Numbered from the stretch's first letter, positions 1 through 5,861 are shown. The stretch: 6,916 bases of DNA from Gemmatimonadota bacterium (GCA_007127575.1 SKZC01000119.1:1-6916); one strand, 5' to 3'. Program-made: numbers and translations. Notes: generated by a model not told the origin, from the sequence alone.

Positions 1-804
1 GTGGGTCTGGGCGTGGCCGGCGTTCACCCGGTTGGCGAGCTGCTCGCCCAGTTGGCGCCGAAGGGGCAGAATATGGTTACACCCCGCCAGCTCCAGGATG
101 TCCTGGGAGTGGTCGTCGGATATGATGGCGGCGGTGGGGACGTCAGGGGCTACTTCCCGTACCGTGAGGAGGATGTTGGCGTTCTCCACATCCTCGAAGT
201 TGGCGAAGACCAAGGAGGCTCGGTCCACCCCCGCCCGTTCATAGGTGTCCACCGAGTCCACCTCGCCGCACACCACGCTCAGGCCATCCCGGTTCATCCG
301 GGCCGCCCGCTCCGGGTCGGGTTCGATGAGCACGTACGGGATCTCCTGGACCTGGAAGTGACGGACGAGGCCCGGGGCGATGGTATCTTCCCGGCAGATG
401 ATCACATGGTCCCGCAGGTCCGACTTCACCCGTTGCGGAGCCCGAAGTCGAACCTGAGCTTCCAGCCAGGGACCGAAGAAGTAGCGGATGAAGACGAAGG
501 GGAGGACGATGAGGAAGAGGATGATTCCCGACACCAGGACGAGCAGAGAGTAGCCTCGCCCCACGTCGGAGTGGAAGACGATGTCTCCGTAGCCCAGGGT
601 GGTCATGGTGACGATGGCCCAGTACAGACCGGCCACGAAGGAGTGCTCCTCCCCCTCCACCAACCACATGATGAGCTGGAAGCCCAGCGCGTAGGCCAGG
701 GTGACGGCCAGCAGAAGGAGGAGGAAGCGGACCAGGGCCCAGAGGTTGCGGCGCAGTTCCTCCTCCCCCAGGAGGTAGGTCAGTTGACTCACGAAGGTCT
801 TCAT
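1..804 (-). CDS. Potassium channel with cytosolic TrkA-N/RCK domain (N-terminal part, cut by left window edge)
   Basis: Reading the minus strand from the ATG at 804-802 gives 268 codons without a stop up to the window edge. The product is a two-helix K+ channel subunit of the inner membrane. A first hydrophobic helix spans about residues 24-48, a pore helix about 56-68, the K+ selectivity filter TLGYGD is at 69-74 (bases 583-600), and a second helix lies at about 84-106. From about residue 132 a Rossmann-like TrkA-N (RCK) domain follows, with the conserved late stretch LANRVNAGHAQ at 256-266. Such domains gate the pore in response to ligands such as nucleotides or ions. The first RCK strand (HVIIC, 133-137) is followed by REDTIAPG where a GxGxxG dinucleotide loop would normally be, so classical NAD(H) binding is doubtful. 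A GAAGGG purine stretch (816-811) sits 6 nt before the ATG. The C-terminal part, perhaps a second RCK or RCK-C domain, lies outside the window. Channel identity is secure; the gating ligand is unknown. Confidence 0.93.
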   Translation of the reverse strand, partial: MKTFVSQLTYLLGEEELRRNLWALVRFLLLLLAVTLAYALGFQLIMWLVEGEEHSFVAGLYWAIVTMTTLGYGDIVFHSDVGRGYSLLVLVSGIILFLIVLPFVFIRYFFGPWLEAQVRLRAPQRVKSDLRDHVIICREDTIAPGLVRHFQVQEIPYVLIEPDPERAARMNRDGLSVVCGEVDSVDTYERAGVDRASLVFANFEDVENANILLTVREVAPDVPTAAIISDDHSQDILELAGCNHILPLRRQLGEQLANRVNAGHAQTH

Positions 805-833
805 CGCTTTCCCTTCGGCGTGTGAAAGCCGGT

Positions 834-848
834 GCCCGGTGTCCGGGC
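834..848. repeat. Short GC inverted repeat (GCCCGG-TGT-CCGGGC)
   Basis: This is a perfect 6-bp inverted repeat with a 3-base centre, 30 bases upstream of the channel ATG on the minus strand. It lies between two copies of GTGAAAG (822-828 and 849-855, 27 bases apart). It could form a hairpin in the channel mRNA leader or serve as a protein site, but such GC-only palindromes arise easily by chance in DNA of this composition. Confidence 0.3.
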
Positions 849-1006
849 GTGAAAGGGCGGGTCGGGCCGCTTCTCCGCCAGAGGCGCCGCTCACAATCTG
901 GATTCTCTGGCTGTGGGGCAAACGCACGGGGGGCGGTGCCGGGGACCTTCGGGGGTTCTAAAGGAGACGTATTGACCGGAACCAGGGCCCACCCCAGCTT
1001 TGCCAC

Positions 1007-1046
1007 GAGCCATGGGAGGGAGGGCAGAGCCATGGGTGGGAGGGAA
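1007..1046 (+). repeat. Two-copy 20-bp tandem direct repeat
   Basis: Two adjacent 20-base units (1007-1026 and 1027-1046), each beginning GAGCCATGGG, match at 18 of 20 positions. They differ only at unit positions 11 (A/T) and 19 (C/A). The pair ends 32 bases before the GTG start of the response regulator. The 20-bp period is close to two helical turns, so a regulator could bind both units on one face of the DNA. It could equally be a recent slippage duplication. Confidence 0.75.
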
Positions 1047-1075
1047 GCACGGGGCCTGGGACCGGAGGGGAGGGG
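1034..1075 (+). promoter_or_regulatory. Consecutive G-tract motifs able to form G-quadruplexes, overlapping the ribosome binding site
   Basis: On the coding strand, G-tracts at 1034-1036, 1038-1040, 1042-1044 and 1051-1054 have loops of 1, 1 and 6 bases. A second set sharing the 1051-1054 tract continues at 1058-1060, 1067-1070 and 1072-1075 with loops of 3, 6 and 1. Both fit the usual G3+N1-7 rule for four-tract quadruplexes. The second set includes the purine run (GGAGGGGAGGGGA, 1064-1076) that serves as the Shine-Dalgarno region for the GTG at 1079, so folding in the mRNA would hide the ribosome site. That the motif is present is seen; folding and regulation are inference. Confidence 0.45.
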
Positions 1076-1078
1076 AGC

Positions 1079-1453
1079 GTGAGCGGAAAGACCATCGTTG
1101 TGGTGGACGACAACGCCGACGCCCGGAGGGCGGTGGTGCGGACCCTGAAGCTCCACGGACACCGGGTCCTGGACACCGGAGAGCCCTCCCAGGTGCTCTC
1201 TCTCGTGTCGGAGGAAGGCGCTCGCCCGGACCTTCTGGTCACGGACGTGGTGATGCCGGAGAAGAGCGGGATCACCCTGGCATCCGAGTTGGTGGAGGAG
1301 TGGCCGGAGCTCAAGGTGCTTTTCATCTCCGGCTACGCGGACCGGGATGTGGACGCCAGCGAGCTTCCCGAGGGGATCCGGGCGTTCCTGGAAAAACCGT
1401 TCACCATCAATGAGCTGGCCGAGACGGTGAACGAGCTCCTGGATTCAGGCTGA
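1079..1453 (+). CDS. Single-domain response regulator (CheY-like receiver)
   Basis: The 124-residue product is one receiver domain with no output domain. The acidic pair is D10-D11, the phospho-acceptor is D56 in TDVVMP, the conserved Ser/Thr switch residue is S84 in LFISGYA, and the conserved lysine is K106 followed by P107. All residues needed to accept a phosphoryl group from a histidine kinase are present. The pattern around S84 and K106-P107-F108 resembles stand-alone receivers and the receiver ends of hybrid kinases. The GTG start is chosen because it follows a strong purine-rich ribosome site (1064-1076) and gives the usual short lead-in to the first beta strand; no good upstream start exists in this frame. 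No histidine kinase lies nearby, so its partner and target are unknown. It probably signals by protein-protein contact rather than DNA binding. It is divergent from the K+ channel gene. Confidence 0.93.
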   Translation: MSGKTIVVVDDNADARRAVVRTLKLHGHRVLDTGEPSQVLSLVSEEGARPDLLVTDVVMPEKSGITLASELVEEWPELKVLFISGYADRDVDASELPEGIRAFLEKPFTINELAETVNELLDSG

Positions 1454-1465
1454 TCCCTAGCGGCC

Positions 1466-1503
1466 ACCGTGGAACCTGAAGCCGCCTCCCACGGTTCCAA
1501 CGG
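1466..1503 (+). terminator. Hairpin with two alternative pairings downstream of the response regulator (weak terminator candidate)
   Basis: CCGTGGAACC (1467-1476) can pair with GGTTCC-A-ACGG (1493-1503, bulged A at 1499) to give a 10-bp stem with a 16-base loop. A competing 7-bp pairing joins ACCGTGG (1466-1472) to CCACGGT (1489-1495). Both start just 13-14 bases after the response regulator stop. No U-tract follows directly, so it does not meet the standard intrinsic terminator pattern. It may be a 3' end stabiliser or a leader structure for the downstream peptidase gene. Confidence 0.3.
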
Positions 1504-1563
1504 GAGCGGATCATCTGTTTCACGGCGGGCTGTCACGGGTCCGCCTTTCCCTGCGCTGGCCTC

Positions 1564-4440
1564 ATGAAGCGGTGGCTCCTGACATCGGTTCTCTTCCTCC
1601 TGTTCCCTGGAGGAGCTCCGGACCTCCACGCCCAGGAGGCCGCGCCACCCCGTGCCCTGGCTCAAGGGAACGCGGACGACCCGGCCCTCCTCACCCCCTC
1701 TGACTACGGGAGGTGGGAACGCCTGGAGAGCTTCGCCCTCTCCCCGGATGGAGGTTGGCTCTCCTACCGCGTGCGCCGGGAGGACGGAGAGGGCCGCCTC
1801 CACCTGCGAAAAGTAGACGCGGACTCCCTCATCGCCGTTCCCCGGGGCTCCAGCCCGCAGTTCTCGCCGGACGGCGACTGGATCGCCTTCTCCTTCGCGC
1901 TTCCTCCGGAAGAAGAGGCGGAGCTCCGGAGCCAAGGGCGTCCCGTTTCCCGAACCCTGGGCCTGGTGGAGGTGGACGCGGACCGTCGGGAGGATGTGGC
2001 GGGAGTAGCAGAGTACCGTTTCAGCCCGGACTCCCGGTACCTGGCCATGGCCCGGACCCGAGGAGGCGGAGGGGGGGAGGACCGGGGCAGGGACCTGGTG
2101 CTGCGGGAGCTGGCGACGGGTGGGGAGATCAGTTTCGGAAACGTAGCCGACTTCCGTTGGCGCCCGGGTGACGGAGGCTCTCTGTTGGCCTTCGTGGTGG
2201 ATTCTCGGGATGGGGTGGGAAACGGAGTGCGACTCTACGATCCCGTGGAGGGACGGATTCGGGTTCTCCACTCCGGGGAGGGGCGCTTCGGTGATCTGGT
2301 CTGGGACGGCGGGGGAGAGGCGCTGGCGGTCGTGGAGGAGGGGCTGGAGGAGGAGGACTCGGAGACCCAGCGCCAGGTGTGGGCGTGGACGGAACTCGAC
2401 GCAGAGGACCCGAAGGAGCACCACCTGGACCCGGCACGTCATCCCCACGTTCCGGAAGGAATGCGGATCTCGGGAGAGCGGGGTCTGGAGTGGGCATCGG
2501 GGAGCCGTTCCCTCTTCCTGGGACTCCAGCCGTTCGAGACGGCCGAGCCGGAGGAAGGAGCGGCTCCCGAGGATGTCTCCCATGAGGAGGAGCCATCGGA
2601 AGGGGTGGAAGAGGTCCGTGAGGCCCACCTTCCTGGGACCTTGGGCGGCGCCTCCGACCGGACCCAGGATCCTCCGGAGGTGGAGATCTGGCACACGAGG
2701 GATCTGGAGCCCGTGCCGCGTCAACGAGTGCAGGATCGGTGGGAGAGCGGTCGGGCGCGACTCTCGGTCTGGCATGTCGTCGAAGACACGTTCATTCCCC
2801 TGGAAGCGGAGGGTTCTCTCGTCCCCCGGGTGGAGGCCCGGGGAACCCTGGTCTTGGACGTAGACGCTTCTCCCTACCGGGAGGAGCGGATGTTCGGGCC
2901 CGCGTACCAGGACGTGTACGTCGTGGAGGTGGAGTCAGGGCACCGTGAACAGGCTCTGGAGGGGGTGGAGCACTTCTTCGGGATGAGCTCCGGAGGTCGG
3001 TACCTCCTCTACCTCCAGGGGGACGATTACTGGGTCTTTGACCGGCAGGCCGGAGATCACCGGAACCTCACCGGAGGACTACCCGGTGAGTTCGTAGACC
3101 GGGACAACGATCACACCGTGGAGCAGAAGCCACCCTTCGGGATGGCCGGGTGGGCCTCCGACGACGAGTGGGTTCTAGCTTACGATCGCTACGATCTCTG
3201 GAAGCTTCATCCCGATGGGAGCGGGGGCGAACGCCTCACGACGGGAGCGGAGGCGCGGACGCGGCACCGGGTGGTGTACCTGGCGGAGAACCAGGAGGGG
3301 CTGAACCTGGAAGAGGGGATCTTCCTGGTCACGGAGGAGGAGGAGACGAAGGCCATGGGATACGCCCTTCTACGGGAGGGGGAACCCCCAATTTCCCTAT
3401 TCCAGGCCCACCGGCGGCTGAGCCGGTTCTCCAGGGCGGACGACGGTGGACGCGTTGCCTTCGTGGCCGAGGCCTTCCACATCCCACCCAACGTGTACGT
3501 CATGGAGCCGGAGTCGGAGGAAGCCCGCCAGGTGACCCACCTGAACGAATTTCAGGACGAGTACCTCTGGGGGCGGGCGGAGCTCCTGGGATACCAGACG
3601 GAGTGGGGCGATTCTCTGCAGGCGGCCCTCTTCCTCCCGGCGGGCTACCAGGAGGGGGAACGCTTTCCCACCTTGGTGTTTCCGTACGAACGACGCTCGG
3701 GGACCCTTCACGAGTATCACATCCCCAGCGAACGGGAGCCTTACAACCCCACCGTATGGACCCAGCGGGGTTACGCCGTTCTGGCTCCAGACATCCTCTA
3801 CCGTCCTCGAAACCCGGGAAGATCGGCGGTGGTGGCGCTGGAGGCGGCTGTGGATGCGGCAGTGGCCGCAGGGGGGGTGGATCCGGACCGAGTGGGGCTG
3901 GTGGGACACTCCTGGGGTGGATACCAGACCACCTTCGCACTCACCCAGACGGACCGCTTTCAGGCGGGGATGGCAGGCGCCCCGCTCACGAACCTCATCT
4001 CCATGTACCTCTCCTTCTATTGGAGCACCGGCGACCCTGATGCACGGATCTTCGAGACGAGCCAGGCCCGCATGGAGGTCCCCTGGTGGGAGGACTACTC
4101 CTCCTACGTGGCCAACTCTCCCGTGCACCACATCGAGACGCTGAACACCCCCCTTCTCATGGCCTTCGGGACCGAAGACGGGGCCGTGGACTTCCATCAG
4201 GGGGTGGAGTTCTACAACGCCGCCCGTCGGGCCGGTCGAGACGTGGTCCTCCTGGTCTACGAAGGGGAGGGACACAGCCTCGCGCGGACGCCGAACCGGA
4301 TCGATCTTCATCGGCGGATCCTGGAGTGGTTCGATCACTACTTGAAGGGGGAGCCGGCTCGCCCCTGGATCACCGAAGGAGTCCCATACCGGGATCAGCG
4401 CGATGCCCTGGGACCGGGGGGAGGGCGTTTCCGGCGCTGA
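1564..4440 (+). CDS. Secreted S9 family serine peptidase (prolyl oligopeptidase/acyl-aminoacyl-peptidase type)
   Basis: The product has 958 residues. An Sec signal peptide is visible: K2-R3, a hydrophobic core at 4-14, and a likely cut after LHA at 23/24, with no lipobox cysteine, so the mature enzyme should be periplasmic or extracellular. Residues of about 45-660 look like an S9 beta-propeller, with repeated F/LSPDG-like blade motifs that gate access to the active site. The alpha/beta-hydrolase domain starts near 673. The catalytic triad is complete: S783 in GHSWGG (bases 3907-3924), D872 in GTEDGAVDF, and H904 in GEGHSL. The C-terminus (DHYLKGEPARPW, then GVP) is typical of large S9 enzymes that release dipeptides or N-terminal residues from oligopeptides. 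Exact cleavage preference cannot be read from the sequence. A Glu-rich insert lies at about 325-350. The ATG at 1564 is supported by the signal peptide, although no Shine-Dalgarno precedes it and no alternative start is in frame just upstream. It appears to be transcribed alone. Confidence 0.95.
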   Translation: MKRWLLTSVLFLLFPGGAPDLHAQEAAPPRALAQGNADDPALLTPSDYGRWERLESFALSPDGGWLSYRVRREDGEGRLHLRKVDADSLIAVPRGSSPQFSPDGDWIAFSFALPPEEEAELRSQGRPVSRTLGLVEVDADRREDVAGVAEYRFSPDSRYLAMARTRGGGGGEDRGRDLVLRELATGGEISFGNVADFRWRPGDGGSLLAFVVDSRDGVGNGVRLYDPVEGRIRVLHSGEGRFGDLVWDGGGEALAVVEEGLEEEDSETQRQVWAWTELDAEDPKEHHLDPARHPHVPEGMRISGERGLEWASGSRSLFLGLQPFETAEPEEGAAPEDVSHEEEPSEGVEEVREAHLPGTLGGASDRTQDPPEVEIWHTRDLEPVPRQRVQDRWESGRARLSVWHVVEDTFIPLEAEGSLVPRVEARGTLVLDVDASPYREERMFGPAYQDVYVVEVESGHREQALEGVEHFFGMSSGGRYLLYLQGDDYWVFDRQAGDHRNLTGGLPGEFVDRDNDHTVEQKPPFGMAGWASDDEWVLAYDRYDLWKLHPDGSGGERLTTGAEARTRHRVVYLAENQEGLNLEEGIFLVTEEEETKAMGYALLREGEPPISLFQAHRRLSRFSRADDGGRVAFVAEAFHIPPNVYVMEPESEEARQVTHLNEFQDEYLWGRAELLGYQTEWGDSLQAALFLPAGYQEGERFPTLVFPYERRSGTLHEYHIPSEREPYNPTVWTQRGYAVLAPDILYRPRNPGRSAVVALEAAVDAAVAAGGVDPDRVGLVGHSWGGYQTTFALTQTDRFQAGMAGAPLTNLISMYLSFYWSTGDPDARIFETSQARMEVPWWEDYSSYVANSPVHHIETLNTPLLMAFGTEDGAVDFHQGVEFYNAARRAGRDVVLLVYEGEGHSLARTPNRIDLHRRILEWFDHYLKGEPARPWITEGVPYRDQRDALGPGGGRFRR

Positions 4441-4456
4441 CCCCGGTGAAACGGGG
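4441..4456 (+). terminator. Short GC hairpin directly after the peptidase stop codon (weak terminator candidate)
   Basis: CCCCG (4441-4445) pairs with CGGGG (4452-4456) around a 6-base GTGAAA loop, beginning at the base after the peptidase TGA. No U-rich tract follows (the next bases are GGTTGCGG), so intrinsic termination is uncertain. It may simply stabilise the 3' end of the transcript. Confidence 0.25.
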
Positions 4457-4465
4457 GGTTGCGGC

Positions 4466-4493
4466 TTGCTGTGTCCCGGGGATCCGCTACCTT
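4466..4493 (+). promoter_or_regulatory. Candidate promoter for the rnz operon
   Basis: TTGCTG (4466-4471) and TACCTT (4488-4493) are separated by 16 bases and could be -35 and -10 elements. TACCTT keeps T1, A2 and T6 of the consensus, and the -35 keeps only TTG. Transcription would begin near 4500, leaving a leader of about 34 bases before the rnz ATG. The match is poor by E. coli standards, and the main support is its position in the only gap before a tight operon. Confidence 0.3.
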
Positions 4494-4507
4494 CCAGGCC
4501 CGTCGGT

Positions 4508-4520
4508 GAACGGTCCGTTC
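4508..4520. promoter_or_regulatory. 13-bp palindrome GAACGG-T-CCGTTC upstream of rnz (possible operator)
   Basis: Perfect 6-base arms flank a single central base, 13 bases before the rnz ATG and just downstream of the candidate promoter. The symmetry suits a dimeric DNA-binding regulator, and the location would let a bound repressor block early transcription. As RNA it could form only a 4-bp stem with a 5-base loop. One or two such palindromes are expected by chance in a window of this size, so position is the main argument. Confidence 0.3.
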
Positions 4521-4533
4521 CGCCCGAGACTAC

Positions 4534-5499
4534 ATGATCCGAGTCACATTCCTGGGCACCGCTGCGTCCCGACCCACCGTGGGCAGAAACGTGAGTGCCG
4601 TGAGCCTCCAGCGGGAAGGGAAGTTCTACCTCTTCGACTGCGGTGAGGGAACCCAGCGGCAGATGATGCGGTTCGGAACGGGGTTCTCTCTGGATGCGGT
4701 CTTCATCACACATCTCCACGCCGACCACTTCCTGGGGCTCATCGGGCTTACCAGGACCCTGTCTCTCCAGGGACGGACGGAGCCTCTCCCGGTGTACGGT
4801 CCTCCCCGCTCCGAGCCGATCCTCAGTCAGGCCATCCATCTGGGTCTGGACCGGCTGGCCTTCCCGGTGAAGATCCACGAGCTTCGCCCGGGGGAGGGGG
4901 TCCGCGGCGATGGATACGGGGTGCAGGCCTATGAAAACCGGCACGGGACCTCCTCCGTCGGGTACGTCCTTCGGGAAGACCCAAGACCGGGTCGGTTCGA
5001 CGTGGAGCGTGCCCGGACGCTGGGAGTGCCGGAGGGCCCGCTCTTCGGCCGGCTGCATCGAGGGGAGGTGGTGGAGGTGGAAGGGCGGACCATTGCGCCG
5101 GAAGAGGTGGTGGGCCCACCACGCTCGGGCCGGAGCGTCGTCTACACCGGGGACACCCGCCCATGTCGCGGGACGAAGGAGGTGGCGGCCGACGCGGACC
5201 TTCTGATCCACGATGCCACCTTCGGTGATGACGAACGGGACCGGGCGGCGGAGACGTACCATACCACGGCCCGGCAGGCGGGCGAATTGGCCCGGACCGT
5301 GGGGGCGCGTCGCCTCGTCCTCACCCACCTTTCTGCCCGGTACGCCCAAAACGCGTCGCCCCTGGAGCGGCAGGCGCGAGCGGCCTTCCCAGGCGCCCGG
5401 GTGGCGTACGACGGCCTCTCGGTGGAGATCCCCTTTCGGGGGGACGAGCCGGAACGGAGCGAGAACCCAGAGAGCAGGAAGAAAGAGGGGCGCGCATGA
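4534..5499 (+). CDS. rnz: Ribonuclease Z (tRNA 3'-processing endonuclease)
   Basis: This 321-residue protein is a metallo-beta-lactamase-fold ribonuclease that cuts the 3' trailer from precursor tRNAs in the cytosol. The N-terminal signature FLGTAASRP (6-14) and FDCGEGTQRQ (34-43) are diagnostic for the family. The zinc ligands are all present: H60, H62, D64 and H65 in HLHADH, then H137, D207 in YTGDTRP and H265 in THLSARY. They correspond with nearly constant spacing to H64/H66/D68/H69/H141/D212/H270 of the E. coli enzyme. HDATF at 226-230 and the following HTTA motif, involved in phosphate contact and catalysis in this family, are also kept. Length matches the bacterial short form, and the gene is complete. 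The ATG at 4534 gives the canonical start even though no clear Shine-Dalgarno precedes it. The last four bases (ATGA) overlap the start of the next gene, implying coupled translation. Confidence 0.97.
   Translation: MIRVTFLGTAASRPTVGRNVSAVSLQREGKFYLFDCGEGTQRQMMRFGTGFSLDAVFITHLHADHFLGLIGLTRTLSLQGRTEPLPVYGPPRSEPILSQAIHLGLDRLAFPVKIHELRPGEGVRGDGYGVQAYENRHGTSSVGYVLREDPRPGRFDVERARTLGVPEGPLFGRLHRGEVVEVEGRTIAPEEVVGPPRSGRSVVYTGDTRPCRGTKEVAADADLLIHDATFGDDERDRAAETYHTTARQAGELARTVGARRLVLTHLSARYAQNASPLERQARAAFPGARVAYDGLSVEIPFRGDEPERSENPESRKKEGRA
5484..5490 (+). promoter_or_regulatory. Ribosome binding site for the 121-residue gene, inside the rnz 3' end
   Basis: AGAGGGG lies 5 bases before the ATG at 5496, within the last codons of rnz. 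It supports the ATGA overlap start and argues that the small downstream frame is truly translated. Confidence 0.6.
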
Positions 5500-5861
5500 G
5501 TTCCATCATCCCGGATTCCCCGGAGCACGGGGGTTGGTTGCCGGATACCGTCCGGCTTCCGGACCTGGAGCCCGATCAGGAGCGGAGGACCCGTCGGTGG
5601 CAGCTTCGCACCGCGCAGTGGCGGGCCCTGGAGTTGGCGGAAGCCATCTTCGGCCCCGAGGTGGAGGCCGTGGTGGCTGGCGCTGCGGGCCCCGGCCCGT
5701 TCCGAGGGCTGCTCCGGCTTCGTGTGCCCTTTCGGGACCTGGCCCGGCATCGGAAGAGGGAGGCGGCCTTCAACCAACTGGCGGGGAGCGATGAGCTCCT
5801 CAGCGCCCTTCCGCTGGTCTTCGTCTTCGATCCCGTTCCCGTGGCCTCCCGGGATGTCTGA
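5496..5861 (+). CDS. Unrecognised 121-residue protein encoded between rnz and tyrA
   Basis: I do not recognise the family. The protein has no signal peptide, no clear membrane helix, no cysteines and no obvious catalytic motif, so it is probably cytosolic. An Arg-rich, Trp-containing helix is likely at about 28-50 (W35, W42). Then come a strand at about 55-62, a Gly/Pro turn (GPGP, 65-68), a strand with LRLRVPF at 73-79, a basic helix at about 80-96 (RHRKRE at 84-89), and a final hydrophobic strand LVFVFDP at 107-113. This alternating layout suggests a small alpha/beta domain. It overlaps rnz by 4 bases (ATGA), has a good ribosome site at 5484-5490, and its end overlaps the ATG proposed for tyrA by 8 bases. 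Codon use resembles its neighbours. These points make a real gene likely. The function is unknown; a role with RNA or with RNase Z is possible from context only. Confidence 0.8.
   Translation: MSSIIPDSPEHGGWLPDTVRLPDLEPDQERRTRRWQLRTAQWRALELAEAIFGPEVEAVVAGAAGPGPFRGLLRLRVPFRDLARHRKREAAFNQLAGSDELLSALPLVFVFDPVPVASRDV

Larger units (their letters stand above)
805..1078. other. Divergent intergenic region between channel and response regulator
   Basis: These 274 bases separate two divergently oriented genes and must hold the start signals for both. I see no convincing sigma-70 -35/-10 pair on either strand. A TTGACC at 972-977 resembles a -35 box but has no good -10 at the right distance. What is visible is a GC hairpin at 834-848, a GTGAAAG direct repeat on either side of it (822-828 and 849-855), an AAAGGAG Shine-Dalgarno-like site at 960-966, a 20-bp tandem repeat at 1007-1046, and dense G-tracts from 1014 to 1075. 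Confidence 0.6.

Noticed and set aside
1..825. Plus-strand open frame of 274 codons opposite the K+ channel
   Set aside because: The minus strand over the same bases encodes a clear selectivity filter and RCK domain. The plus-strand product is His/Asp/Glu-rich with no fold signature, as expected from antisense reading of GC-rich code.
972..1001. TTGACC (972-977) as a -35 element for the response regulator
   Set aside because: At spacings of 16-18 bases the downstream hexamers (around 994-1001) do not resemble a -10 box.
1333..2775. Minus-strand open frame of 480 codons opposite the response regulator end and the peptidase start
   Set aside because: It covers the peptidase signal peptide and propeller on the other strand, and its translation is low-complexity Arg/Pro/Gly-rich without domain motifs.
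3840..3885. Ala/Gly-rich, G-tract-rich stretch in the peptidase gene as a possible repeat element
   Set aside because: It is an in-frame Ala/Val/Gly segment just before the catalytic GHSWGG motif and is explained by coding sequence in a GC-rich genome.
3397..5349. Minus-strand open frame of 650 codons spanning the peptidase and rnz
   Set aside because: It lies opposite two genes with complete catalytic motifs and crosses the gap between them. The product has no recognisable domain, and long antisense frames are common with high-GC third positions.
5722..5853. Upstream in-frame extension of tyrA from an ATG at 5722
   Set aside because: It would overlap most of the 3' half of the 121-residue gene and adds a Trp/Pro/Ser-rich segment unrelated to TyrA proteins, so a start at 5854 or 5917 is far more likely.
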